From: Hymenobacter sp. 15J16-1T3B
GTDB lineage: Bacteria; Bacteroidota; Bacteroidia; Cytophagales; Hymenobacteraceae
Length of the DNA: 64,000 bases
Reading direction: 5' to 3'
Assembly: GCF_020711235.1 (NCBI RefSeq)
Contig: NZ_JAJFAV010000010.1
Coordinates: forward strand, 1-64,000
A program made the position numbers and the translations under genes. The notes below the pieces were generated by a model, which was not told where the DNA came from, did no database searches, and worked only from the letters and a program-made list of their open reading frames with translations. Numbering within the stretch: position 1 is the first letter of the stretch; each line of letters starts with the position of its first letter. Of this stretch, positions 1-9,508 are shown piece after piece.

Positions 1-130
1 AGACGAGCCAGACGGAGCGGCGGCCGGGGCGGCGAAAGTAAAGGTAAACCGCAACGGAAAAACGGAAAAAAGAAGCGGGGGGCTTTTCGCAGCAGCAAAA
101 ACCCGCCGGTGTGAATCGGGGCAGAGCGGA
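1..130. other. Window edge downstream of secG
   Basis: No gene. On the minus strand TACTTTCG (33-40) and TACCTTTA (39-46 approx.) are near matches to the -7 box and would point to a gene to the left of the window. A Gly/Cys-rich run around 70-110 gives no clear hairpin. Confidence 0.35.
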
Positions 131-553
131 TTACTGGGCCGGCGTAGCGGCGGGGGCCGCCGGCTGAGCAGCCGGCGCGGCGGCCGGAGCCGTGGCGCCG
201 GACTGAGCCGGGGCAGCAGCACCACCCGGGGCCGCAGCGCCAGGGCCGGGGGCCACCGGTGCGGCGGGCAGGCGGGCTTCCATGGCTTTTTGCTGGTTGA
301 CGCTGCGCACCGGGCCGTTGCCCGAGTTGCTCAACACCACGTGCGAGCCGAGGGCCAGCACCATCAGGGCAATGGCAAAGCCCCAGGTCAGGCGCTCCAG
401 CAGGTCGCCGGTGCGCTTCACGCCCATGAGCTGGGCCGTGCCGCCGGCCGAAAAGCCACCGGCCAGGCCGCCGCCCTTCGAGTTCTGGGCCAGCACCACC
501 AGGGCCAGCAGCACGCAAACGAAGAGGGCAATGACAATAATAGCGGTGTACAT
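131..553 (-). CDS. secG: Preprotein translocase subunit SecG
   Basis: Small inner-membrane subunit of the SecYEG channel that assists protein export. Residues about 4-22 and 54-74 form the two hydrophobic segments of SecG, joined by the Gly-rich loop with NSKGGGLAGGFS that is typical of the family. The protein is 140 aa, longer than the usual 75-110 aa, because residues after about 80 form an Ala/Pro/Gln-rich low-complexity tail. The ATG lies directly next to the TAG stop of the upstream gene (no spacer), so the two are probably co-transcribed and translationally coupled. The family call is firm; the role of the tail is unknown. Confidence 0.93.
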   Translation of the reverse strand: MYTAIIVIALFVCVLLALVVLAQNSKGGGLAGGFSAGGTAQLMGVKRTGDLLERLTWGFAIALMVLALGSHVVLSNSGNGPVRSVNQQKAMEARLPAAPVAPGPGAAAPGGAAAPAQSGATAPAAAPAAQPAAPAATPAQ

Positions 554-2071
554 CTACTCCGGTTGTTGGTTCAGTAAGTCAATTTGAGCGGCAAAATACG
601 CCTTTTTTTCCGGCTGCCGCTGCATGAGCTGCTCGTAAATTTCAATGGCCCGCCCGATTTTGCCTTGGCGCACCATGATTTTGGCCAAGCTTTCGGAAGC
701 CAGGCTGGGGGCCGCGCTGGTGCTGCGCACCGACAAGTCGGCCTGCGGGGCGTCGGTCGGGGCCGGGCGCTGGGCCGTCTTAATGCGGGGCTGGCTGCGC
801 AGAAACTTGTCAATCAGCGCCAAGGACGAGGGCACGACGGGCGCTGCGGGTCGGTGCGCCGCGTAATGCGCCAGCGTAGCTGCATCCGGGTACCAGGCGG
901 GGGCCAGGGGCAGATCCGACGTCAGCTCCGCGTCGCGCCGGGTAAGGGCGGCGCCAAAGCGGCTGCCGCTGCTCAGGGCGTAGGCCAGCAACTCGTCGGC
1001 GCGGTAGGGAGGGATGCTGCCGGCCGCGGGCGCCTCGGGCAACTCGGGGAGCTGGTACGCCGGGCCGGGCTCGGACGCTTCGCCGAGGCCAAACTCAAAG
1101 CGGGAACTGCCGGCTTCGACCGGCGGGCGGATGGGCGGCGCGCTGGCGGGTAGTTCGTCCGCCGCCGGTGCCGAGTCGTCGGCAGGAAGCGCCGCCGCTG
1201 CTACGGCCGCGTGGGCGGCCAAGCCGGCGCCGGCCACGCCGGTTGGCAGCAGGGCAGCCCCGGCTTCCTCGGTAAGCGGCGCCGTTTCGGTTGCCGCCTC
1301 TGCCTGCAGGGCGGGCACGGGCAGCTCGGTTGCTTCGGCCTCGGCGGGCATGGCCGCTGCCTCTTCCGCCAGCAGCGGCGCGTCATCGACCGGCGTTTCG
1401 CTGGCTACGGCGGCCTGGGGGACCAGGGCTTCGCTTGCCGATTGCGCCGATTGCTCTTCCGCCGCCGGTATAAATTCCGGTGCCTCCAACGCAGCCGTTT
1501 CAGGCTCGGGAGCAGTTTCTGCTGGCGTTTCAGGGGGCAGCGCCGCTGAATCCTCCGCTTCGTGCGCTCCGGGTGAGGTGGCTGGCGGCAGGGCGGCCTC
1601 GACCGCTGCTATTTCGGGGTCGTTGTGGCCAAGTTCCTGCGTTTGAGCTGTTTCTTCGGCGGAATTGGTGGCCGCTTCAGCGGTTGCGGCGGGCATAAGC
1701 TCTGCGTCTTTCGACGAAGGGACAGCGGCAGCGGGCTCCGGCGCCACGAATGACTCAGCTGCTGCCGGAGCTTCGGCGGGTGATTCGGCCGGGGTAGCGG
1801 CAGTCGTGGCCGGAGCGAGCGGGCGGGCAGCCGAAACGGGCGGCAGCTCAATGAGGGCGCGCAGCAGCTCCCGGTCGGCGGCGTAGGTGGCGGCGCGGCG
1901 CAGGCGCTGGCCGGCGAGCATGCTGCCGCGGTCGTGGGCGGCTTTGGCCAGCAGCAAATGCGCCGTCTGGCAGTAAGGGAAGGCCGCGGCCAGTTGCTCC
2001 AGCTCCCGCACTTCGGCCTCCGAAATGCCGCTGGCGTGGTCCAGGATGTGCAGCAGGGAAGCGCGGTTCAT
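554..2071 (-). CDS. Ala/Pro/Glu-rich protein with C-terminal TPR-like region
   Basis: Function not known. The 505-aa product has a folded-looking N-terminus (about 1-85, helical, with MNRASLLHILDHASGISE), then roughly 300 residues of Ala/Pro/Glu/Thr low complexity, and a conserved-looking C-terminus (about 400-505) ending in a TPR-like helix pair (LAKIMVRQGKIGRAIEIYEQ). No signal peptide or membrane segment is seen, so it is probably cytoplasmic. It sits between lptE and secG, with a 141-bp gap to lptE and none to secG. The long disordered centre is the odd feature; such regions vary greatly in length between relatives. The reading frame is continuous and starts with ATG. Confidence 0.85.
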   Translation of the reverse strand: MNRASLLHILDHASGISEAEVRELEQLAAAFPYCQTAHLLLAKAAHDRGSMLAGQRLRRAATYAADRELLRALIELPPVSAARPLAPATTAATPAESPAEAPAAAESFVAPEPAAAVPSSKDAELMPAATAEAATNSAEETAQTQELGHNDPEIAAVEAALPPATSPGAHEAEDSAALPPETPAETAPEPETAALEAPEFIPAAEEQSAQSASEALVPQAAVASETPVDDAPLLAEEAAAMPAEAEATELPVPALQAEAATETAPLTEEAGAALLPTGVAGAGLAAHAAVAAAALPADDSAPAADELPASAPPIRPPVEAGSSRFEFGLGEASEPGPAYQLPELPEAPAAGSIPPYRADELLAYALSSGSRFGAALTRRDAELTSDLPLAPAWYPDAATLAHYAAHRPAAPVVPSSLALIDKFLRSQPRIKTAQRPAPTDAPQADLSVRSTSAAPSLASESLAKIMVRQGKIGRAIEIYEQLMQRQPEKKAYFAAQIDLLNQQPE

Positions 2072-2212
2072 TGGGTAAATGATTGACTGTTAAACAGATG
2101 ATGACAGCCAGCGGGCCGGATTCAGCCGTTGCAACAAATTCACGGAAAGGGCGAGTTTGCCAAACGGGGCCGCAACAATACGGGAATTTAACCAGTTGGC
2201 AAGCCCGGCGCC

Positions 2213-2761
2213 CTACCAGTTGGCCACGGATTTATTAAACACGTCGGTGATGATGCGGTCGGTGATGCGGCGGTTGGCCACCGGGTCGTTCAGGATGCTC
2301 GACACGTTCGTCGCGGCCGGAAAGTCGGCGTTGCTCTGGAAGGTCTGCTCGAAGTCCTGCTTGGAGTCCTTGGTGTTGGTGAACTTCACCCGCACCTGAA
2401 TGGTCAGGCGGTTGATGCCGGCTTGGTCCTGCCCGTTGGTGCTCTGAATGGCCGCCGGCGCGAAGTCGTAGGCCACGATCTGCCCTTCGAACTGCAAGTC
2501 CCCGTCGCGCGGCACCAGCTTCAGGGTGGTGTTGCGCAGAAAGTAATCCTTCATGTCCTCGGTGAAGCGCTGGGAGAGGAAGGAAGGGCCGTTGGAGGCG
2601 TTGTTTTGAAACACCGCAATCGAGAAGGTCTTGATCTGGCTGTAGTCGATGCTGGTGCCGGTAAACGAGTACACGCCGCAGCCCGACAGCGGCAGCAGGC
2701 TGAGCAGCAGCGCCGTCAGCACAACGAAGGGGCGGAGCACGAGGCGCTTATTCCAGGTCAT
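2213..2761 (-). CDS. lptE: LPS assembly lipoprotein LptE
   Basis: Outer-membrane lipoprotein predicted to plug the LptD barrel and help insert lipopolysaccharide. The 182-aa protein has a signal peptide with lipobox LLPLSGC (lipidated Cys28) followed by GVYSFTGTSI, the usual opening of Bacteroidota LptE. The remainder (IKTFSIAVFQNNASNGPS, then TTLKLVPRDGDLQFEG) matches the family pattern of an alpha/beta domain binding the LptD interior. Its ATG lies 14 bp inside the upstream sigma-54 activator gene, so the two are an operon. LptD is not in this window. Confidence 0.88.
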   Translation of the reverse strand: MTWNKRLVLRPFVVLTALLLSLLPLSGCGVYSFTGTSIDYSQIKTFSIAVFQNNASNGPSFLSQRFTEDMKDYFLRNTTLKLVPRDGDLQFEGQIVAYDFAPAAIQSTNGQDQAGINRLTIQVRVKFTNTKDSKQDFEQTFQSNADFPAATNVSSILNDPVANRRITDRIITDVFNKSVANW

Positions 2762-4073
2762 ACTGCTTGAGCTTGCGGTAGAGGGTGCGCTCGGAGATGC
2801 CCAGGTCCTGGGCCGCGTACTTGCGCTTGTTGTGGTGCTTTTTGAGCGCCTTGATGATCATTTCCTTTTCCTTGGCTTCCAGCGAGAGGCTTTCTTCCTC
2901 GGTTTCGTGGGTGATGTCTTCCACCGGCGCCGCTTCCTCGTCCTCCTCGTAGTCGGTGGCGGGCTGGGTGTTGATGATGAAGGGCTCCGACGCCTCGGGC
3001 GGGCGGCCGCCGAGGCGGCTGCCACCGTCGTAGGGGGCCACGCTCAGGTTGGGGCCCACATTGGTAAACAGGTGGCTGTTCTGCCGCACCAGCTCCTGGG
3101 CCTGTCCGGCGCCGTCGCCGCCGCGGGCCGCGCCGGCGGCCACTTCCAGCACCAGGCGCTTGAGGTCGGTCATGTCGCGGCGCATGTCGAAGAGCACCTT
3201 ATACAGCAGGTCGCGCTCCGAAAGGCCCTGCGGGGCGGTGCCGTCGGCCGTGGCGCCCAGCAGCATGGGCAGGTTCGACGACTGGTCCTGCGGCAGGTAG
3301 CGGCGCAGCCCGCGGCTTTCGATTTCGCGGTCCGTTTCCAGCACCGACATCTGCTCGGCGATGTTCTTGAGCTGGCGAATGTTGCCGGGGAAGCGGAAGC
3401 GCATCAGCTCCTGCTGGGCATCGGGCGTGAGGGTGATGGGCTTGACGCGGTAGCGCTCGGCAAAATCCGTGGCGAACTTGCGAAACAGCAGGTAAATGTC
3501 TTCGCCCCGCTCGCGCAGGGGCGGCACGGTGATGGGTACCGTGTTGAGGCGGTAGTACAGGTCTTCGCGGAAGCGGCCTTCCTGCACGGCGTTGAGCAGG
3601 TTCACGTTGGTGGCGGCCACCACGCGCACGTCGGTCTTCTGCACCTTCGAGGAGCCCACGCGGATAAATTCGCCGTTTTCGAGCACGCGCAGCAGGCGGG
3701 CCTGGGTGCCCAGCGGCATCTCGCCGATTTCGTCGAGGAAGATGGTGCCGCCGTTGGTCACCTCGAAGTAGCCCTTGCGGGCCTCCGTGGCGCCCGTAAA
3801 CGAGCCCTTTTCGTGCCCGAACAACTCCGAGTCGATGGTGCCCTCCGGGATGGCGCCGCAGTTGACGGCAATGAACTGCCCGTGCTTGCGCGGGGAGAGG
3901 GCGTGGATGATCTTGGAAAACGATTCCTTGCCCGAGCCGCTTTCGCCCGTGATGAGCACGGTCATGTCGGTCGGGGCCACCTGCGCGGCCACCTGGATGG
4001 CAAAGTTCAGCGACGGCGCGTTGCCGATGATGCCGAAGCGCTGCTTGATGGATTGGATTTCAGAAGGTGTCAA
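2748..4073 (-). CDS. Sigma-54-dependent transcriptional activator (no receiver domain)
   Basis: Enhancer-binding AAA+ protein that opens promoters held by RpoN. Visible in order: Walker A GESGSGKE (43-50), the sigma-54 contact loop GSFTGA (90-95), Walker B IFLDEI (111-116), arginine-finger region RFREDLYYRL, an acidic linker of about 100 residues (roughly 290-390), and a C-terminal Fis-type helix-turn-helix (about 408-441). It starts directly at the AAA+ domain with no receiver, GAF or PAS domain, so activity is probably set by expression or partner proteins. The only usable start in the frame is TTG, since an in-frame stop lies 23 codons upstream with no ATG or GTG between. It overlaps lptE by 14 bp, suggesting an envelope-related regulon (inference). 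Confidence 0.9.
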   Translation of the reverse strand: MTPSEIQSIKQRFGIIGNAPSLNFAIQVAAQVAPTDMTVLITGESGSGKESFSKIIHALSPRKHGQFIAVNCGAIPEGTIDSELFGHEKGSFTGATEARKGYFEVTNGGTIFLDEIGEMPLGTQARLLRVLENGEFIRVGSSKVQKTDVRVVAATNVNLLNAVQEGRFREDLYYRLNTVPITVPPLRERGEDIYLLFRKFATDFAERYRVKPITLTPDAQQELMRFRFPGNIRQLKNIAEQMSVLETDREIESRGLRRYLPQDQSSNLPMLLGATADGTAPQGLSERDLLYKVLFDMRRDMTDLKRLVLEVAAGAARGGDGAGQAQELVRQNSHLFTNVGPNLSVAPYDGGSRLGGRPPEASEPFIINTQPATDYEEDEEAAPVEDITHETEEESLSLEAKEKEMIIKALKKHHNKRKYAAQDLGISERTLYRKLKQYDLE

Positions 4074-4144
4074 ATCCGAGTGGTTTTCGGGGAATAGACG
4101 AACAGCGGCGGCGGATATTTTACCGGCAGCGGCAGAAAATCAGA

Positions 4145-4245
4145 ACGTCATGTCGAGCCTGTCGAGGCATCTCGCGTGCTGACGGCAGATAGAAAGTACT
4201 ATCCGAAGAAGCGGTAGAGATGCTTCGGCAAGCTCAGCATGACGT
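4145..4245. repeat. Intergenic palindromic repeat, family A, copy 1
   Basis: Two 29-bp arms that are near-perfect reverse complements (4145-4173 and 4217-4245) flank about 43 bp. The arms begin and end with ACGTCATG/CATGACGT and contain GGCATCTC and GAGATGCTTCGG. The same arms and the inner boxes TCGCGTGCTGA and AGCGGTAGAGATGC recur at 37531-37634. It lies between miaB and the sigma-54 activator gene. It is small, non-coding and carries no transposase, like a REP or MITE-type element that could form a long hairpin in RNA. Confidence 0.85.
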
Positions 4246-4255
4246 TCCGGGAGGC

Positions 4256-5695
<1,440 letters not shown>

Positions 5696-5722
5696 GGCCT
5701 CGAAAATTCAGCGTAAGGAGGG

Positions 5723-5730
5723 CAAAGGTA
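5723..5730 (-). promoter_or_regulatory. -7 promoter box for miaB
   Basis: TACCTTTG on the minus strand, an exact match to the Bacteroidota -7 consensus TAnnTTTG, 28 bp upstream of the miaB ATG. No clear -33 box was identified. The remaining gap up to 5881 contains no gene that I can support. Confidence 0.6.
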
Positions 5731-5881
5731 CGGCTTCCGGCGCAGAAATGACAGTTTGGCAGATGAGGTAGTGCTGGGGGCGTGGTGCTTCGTGCTTGGG
5801 CGGGGCCAGGGTCAGCGCTGTTTGCTTACACTTCGCTGCTCTGCTAACTAGCTACACAAACCACGCACTCAGCACCATGCG

Positions 5882-7144
5882 CTAGGCACTGATTTCAGCT
5901 CCCAGCACTTCCAGCAGCGCTTTGGCTTTCAACAGGCACTCCTCGTACTCGCGTTCCGCTACCGAGTCGTAGGTGATGGCCGAGCCGACCTGAAACGAGA
6001 GGTAGCCGGTGTCCTGGCGGTACTGCAGGCTGCGGATGACCACGTTGAAATCAAAGTCGCCGCCGGGCCAGACGTAGCCGATGCTGCCGCTGTAAAGGCC
6101 GCGGCGGGCGCGCTCGTACTGTTCGATGAGCTGCATCGCGCGGATTTTGGGGGCGCCGGTCATGGAGCCCATCGGGAAGGTGGCGCGCAGCGCTTCGGCC
6201 AAGGTGGTGCCGGGGGCCAGCTGGCTGGTCACCGTCGAAATCATCTGCCAGACGTGGCGGAAGGCATAGAGCCCGAACAGCTCCGGCACCCGCACCGTAC
6301 CGGGCCGGCTCACGCGGGCCAGGTCGTTGCGCACCAGATCCACAATCATCAGGTTTTCGGCGCGCTCCTTCTCGTCGTGCAGCAGGGCGTGGCGCTGCTG
6401 CTCGTCGTCGGCCGCGGTGGCGCCGCGCCGAATGGTGCCCTTGATGGGCTGGGAGAGCAGCTGCTCCCCGTCGCGGCGCAGAAACCGCTCGGGCGAGGCG
6501 CAGAGCAGGTAACGGTCCTGCCACTTGTAAAAGCCGGCGAACGGTGTGGGCGAGGCTTGCAGCAGGCGCAGAAAGGTATCGACCGGGTCGAGTTGCGCGC
6601 CCTCCGCAAAGAACTCCTGGCAAAGGTTCAGCTCGTAGACTTCGCCGTTGAGAATGTCCTCGCGCACGGCCTCCACCGCCCGCAGGTACTCGGCCCGCGG
6701 CAGGCGCGGGCGCAGCGCGGGCACCGGGGCCAACGCGGCAGCTTCCGTTGGGGCGGCTTCGATAGCGCGCCGGTCGTCCGGCGTCAGGCCGTGGGTTTCC
6801 AGGCGGCCGTCGGGGTGCCAGCGCAGCCATTTGGCGGGCACGAAGAAGTGCAGACCCGGCCAGCGCAGGCCGTCGGGGTGCTGGCTGCGGAGCAGCGGCT
6901 CCACTTCGTTTTTGAGGTCGTAGGTCAGCAAGCCGCAGCGCGGGGCGTCGGCGGGCTGAACGGCCAGCCAGGCATCCAGCTCGGCCAGCGACGCCGGGCC
7001 GGCGGCCGGTGCGGTACCCACGGCCAGCAGGTGCTCGAAAGCGCCGCCGGGCGCGGCGGTGCCTGCGGCCGGCACGTAGTAGGCGCAGTACGGAAACTGG
7101 GCGGCCCAGCGCAGGGCGCGGGCCGGGGTTAGCGGGGAAGTCAT
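5882..7144 (-). CDS. pabB: Aminodeoxychorismate synthase component I
   Basis: Makes 4-amino-4-deoxychorismate from chorismate and ammonia for folate synthesis. The 420-aa protein shows the chorismate-binding fold motifs PIKGTIRRG, EKERAENLMIVDLVRNDLARV and GSMTGAPK (326-333). The length and the N-terminal region fit PabB better than TrpE or isochorismate synthase; PIKGT is the PabB-type lysine motif. The start was set at ATG 7144, whose first bases overlap the stop of the upstream TPR gene (ATGA, 4 bp), a sign of translational coupling. No glutaminase (pabA) or lyase (pabC) gene is present nearby, so these must lie elsewhere. Confidence 0.9.
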   Translation of the reverse strand: MTSPLTPARALRWAAQFPYCAYYVPAAGTAAPGGAFEHLLAVGTAPAAGPASLAELDAWLAVQPADAPRCGLLTYDLKNEVEPLLRSQHPDGLRWPGLHFFVPAKWLRWHPDGRLETHGLTPDDRRAIEAAPTEAAALAPVPALRPRLPRAEYLRAVEAVREDILNGEVYELNLCQEFFAEGAQLDPVDTFLRLLQASPTPFAGFYKWQDRYLLCASPERFLRRDGEQLLSQPIKGTIRRGATAADDEQQRHALLHDEKERAENLMIVDLVRNDLARVSRPGTVRVPELFGLYAFRHVWQMISTVTSQLAPGTTLAEALRATFPMGSMTGAPKIRAMQLIEQYERARRGLYSGSIGYVWPGGDFDFNVVIRSLQYRQDTGYLSFQVGSAITYDSVAEREYEECLLKAKALLEVLGAEISA

Positions 7145-8697
7145 TTCAAACTGGCCAGCGCCACCTTGGCCTTGGCGTCTGTGCTGGTTTTGTACTCGTG
7201 CTTGCCGTAGCTCAGCGCCTTCTGAAAATACGCCTTGGCTTGAGCGGTCTGGCCCGCTTCCTGGCAAATGTAGCCCAGCTGCAGGGCCGACTGCGGCGCA
7301 AAGTAGTACGGCGCCGTGCCGCTGGCCGCCACGCAGCGCCCGTAGTACAGCCGGGCCGAATCCAGGCGCTGCAGGCCGTGGTAGGCGCGGGCGCGGCGGT
7401 AGGGCTCCTCCAGCCGGTCGCGCAGCGGGGTGGCGCTGGTGGCCCGGAACTCGTCGAGCGTGGCTAGGGCCGGCCGGTAGTAGCCCCCGTCGATTTGCAG
7501 GCGGGCGCGGGTGAGCAGGCGGTTGAGCGGCAGCCGGTCTTCCACGAAGCGCTGGGCGTAGCGGTCCTCCTCGATGGTGGTGTCGCCGCCCTTGCTGATC
7601 TGCTGGCGGTTGCGCTCGGCCTGGGCCGCGTCGCCGCTGAGCCAGTAAGCCAGGTAGAGCTTGAAGTAGGCGTCCTTGCGGTAGTGCACGCCGCGGTACT
7701 CGCTCAAAAACTGCTGGTTGGCCCGTTCCGACGCCGCGTACTGCCCCTGGTAGAGCAGCAAATCGGCGGCCATGTGGTGCAGGTAGGCCACGGGCACGTA
7801 GGTGGGGCCGGTGGGCCGGCCGCGGTAGTAGGTCAGGGCCTGGTCGGCGTGGTGCAGCTTTTTCTGCACCGACATGCCCAGGTAGCTGAACAGCAGGTTG
7901 TCGGGCTGCTCGCGGCTGAGCCGGGCCACCAGCGCCGCCGCTTCCTCATCGGCGCCGTAGTAGGTCTGCCGGATCAGGGCCACCAAGATCTGCGCCTCGG
8001 GCTGGAAGTCGTGGGTGCGTTGGGCGGCGGTGCGCAGGTGTTGCAGGCCGGCTTCAGTGTTGCCGGGCAGCCCCAGTAAGTTCAGAAACCAGCGGTACGA
8101 CTCCGGCACCGAGCCAATCAGGAATTCGCACAGGCCCAGGGTTTTCACCGTGGGCAGGTAGCCGGGCCAGCGCTTGGCGTTCTGCTGCACTTGCAGGTAG
8201 GCTTGGCGCAAACTCCAGGCGCCCTGCAGCTCGTGGCCGAACATAACCTGGGCCACCGCTTGGTGCAGGCGGATTTCGCCGCGCACGTAGTCGCGCAGGG
8301 CCGAGCGGGGGTGCGCGTCCAGCGCCTCCAGGGCCGCGTCCTGCTGCGCGATGATGGCGGCGTAGCGGCTGGCATCCTGGCTGATGACCAGCTCGGCGAA
8401 GCCCGCGCCCTCGGCCACCAGCAGGGCGCCGGGGCTGCCGGGCTGCTGCTTGAGCTCGGCGCGGGCCAGGGCCTGGGCGGTGCCGGTGCGCAGCTTCAGC
8501 AGCTCGGTGTAGGCGCGGCGGGCGGCGGGGCTGAGCTGGTCGGCAAGGGCGGTTTCGCTGGCGTGCTCGTCCTGGCTCGGGGCGGGCGGGCGCGCGCTCA
8601 GGGCCGCGCAGAGGGACGTGGAGGCCGACGCTAGGAGCATGGCTGTGCTCAGCGTACCTCTGCGTAACCCTCGGCGCACCTCTACGAGAAACGGCAT
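7141..8697 (-). CDS. Secreted TPR-repeat protein, function unknown
   Basis: A 518-aa protein with an N-terminal signal peptide (about 1-32, hydrophobic run ending near SLCAALSA) followed by helical repeats of TPR type through to the C-terminus; the clearest are near 240-330 (RLSREQPDNLLFSYLG, AYLHHMAADLLLYQGQYAAS) and 430-500 (LGYICQEAGQTAQAKAYFQKAL). It is likely periplasmic and may mediate protein contacts. It overlaps the pabB start by 4 bp, but nothing in the sequence links the two functions. A short terminator-like hairpin just upstream separates it from the zinc-ribbon gene. Confidence 0.82.
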   Translation of the reverse strand: MPFLVEVRRGLRRGTLSTAMLLASASTSLCAALSARPPAPSQDEHASETALADQLSPAARRAYTELLKLRTGTAQALARAELKQQPGSPGALLVAEGAGFAELVISQDASRYAAIIAQQDAALEALDAHPRSALRDYVRGEIRLHQAVAQVMFGHELQGAWSLRQAYLQVQQNAKRWPGYLPTVKTLGLCEFLIGSVPESYRWFLNLLGLPGNTEAGLQHLRTAAQRTHDFQPEAQILVALIRQTYYGADEEAAALVARLSREQPDNLLFSYLGMSVQKKLHHADQALTYYRGRPTGPTYVPVAYLHHMAADLLLYQGQYAASERANQQFLSEYRGVHYRKDAYFKLYLAYWLSGDAAQAERNRQQISKGGDTTIEEDRYAQRFVEDRLPLNRLLTRARLQIDGGYYRPALATLDEFRATSATPLRDRLEEPYRRARAYHGLQRLDSARLYYGRCVAASGTAPYYFAPQSALQLGYICQEAGQTAQAKAYFQKALSYGKHEYKTSTDAKAKVALASLK

Positions 8698-8708
8698 CAG
8701 AACAATAA

Positions 8709-8738
8709 AAAAGGAACGACACGAAGGCCGTTCCTTTT
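8709..8738 (-). terminator. Rho-independent terminator
   Basis: Arms AAAAGGAACG (8709-8718) and CGTTCCTTTT (8729-8738) pair perfectly around a 10-nt loop, with a further T run on the minus strand. It follows the zinc-ribbon gene and would end the nif3-like/zinc-ribbon transcript. Confidence 0.8.
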
Positions 8739-8761
8739 CAAAAAACGCATCAACGAGCGAA

Positions 8762-9508
8762 TTACGCGCGGGCTTCTACGTCGGCCAGGATGCGGCCGCA
8801 GTGCTCACACACGATGACCTTCTTGTGGGCGATGATGTCGGCCTGGCGCTGCGGGGGCACCGTGTTGAAGCAGCCGCCGCAGGCGTCGCGCTTCACCAGC
8901 ACCACGGCGAGGCCGTTGCGGGCGTTGCCGCGGATGCGGGTGTAGGCCGACAGCAGGCGGTCTTCCACCGGCTTGGCGGCTTCCTCGCGCTCGGCCATGA
9001 GCTTCTGCTCGTCAGCTTCGCTTTCGCCCACAATCACCTGCAGTTCCGACTGCTTGTTGGTCAGGTCCTTGCGACGCTCGTCCAGGCGCAGCTTGGTGCC
9101 GCTGATTTCCTGGTTTTTCTGGTCGATCTGGTACTGGAACTCGCGAATCTTCTTCTCGGAAATTTGGATTTCGAGCTTCTGCAGCTCCATTTCCTTGCCG
9201 ATGGCTTCGTACTCGCGGTTGTTGCGCACGTTCTGCTGCTGGTCCTCGTAGCGGCGGATCAGGGCTTCGGCGTCCTTGGCGGCTTGTTTGCGGGCTTTGA
9301 TCTGGTCGTTGAGGGCGGCTACTTCCTCGTCGAATTTCGACACGCGGACTTCGTAGCCGGCAATTTCATCTTCCAGGTCGCGCACTTCTTCCGGCAAGTC
9401 GCCGCGCACGCGCCGAATTTCGTCGAGCTGCGAGTCGATGCGTTGCAGGTTGAGCAGGGCTTCCAGCTTGCTGGCTACGGTGATGTCCGAAGCGGAATTA
9501 GAAATCAT
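8762..9508 (-). CDS. Coiled-coil zinc-ribbon protein (CdsZ/C4-type family)
   Basis: A 248-aa protein composed of a long antiparallel coiled coil (about 10-185, rich in Glu, Lys, Gln and Arg) and a C-terminal zinc ribbon with CGGC (Cys210, Cys213) and CEHC (Cys234, Cys237). This layout is that of the bacterial C4-type zinc-ribbon family; members are thought to bind nucleic acid, but the role here is not shown. The start ATG overlaps the 3' end of the nif3-like gene by 11 bp, a conserved pairing in Bacteroidota as far as I recall. A TAnnTTTG box 40 bp upstream, inside the preceding gene, could give extra transcription. Confidence 0.85.
   Translation of the reverse strand: MISNSASDITVASKLEALLNLQRIDSQLDEIRRVRGDLPEEVRDLEDEIAGYEVRVSKFDEEVAALNDQIKARKQAAKDAEALIRRYEDQQQNVRNNREYEAIGKEMELQKLEIQISEKKIREFQYQIDQKNQEISGTKLRLDERRKDLTNKQSELQVIVGESEADEQKLMAEREEAAKPVEDRLLSAYTRIRGNARNGLAVVLVKRDACGGCFNTVPPQRQADIIAHKKVIVCEHCGRILADVEARA

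Noticed and set aside
5731-5881. Partial inverted similarity between GTGGTGCTTCGTGCTT and CACGCACTCAGCACCATG in the gap before pabB
   Set aside because: The match is imperfect and the spacing large; it may be a degenerate repeat but there is no second copy in the window.
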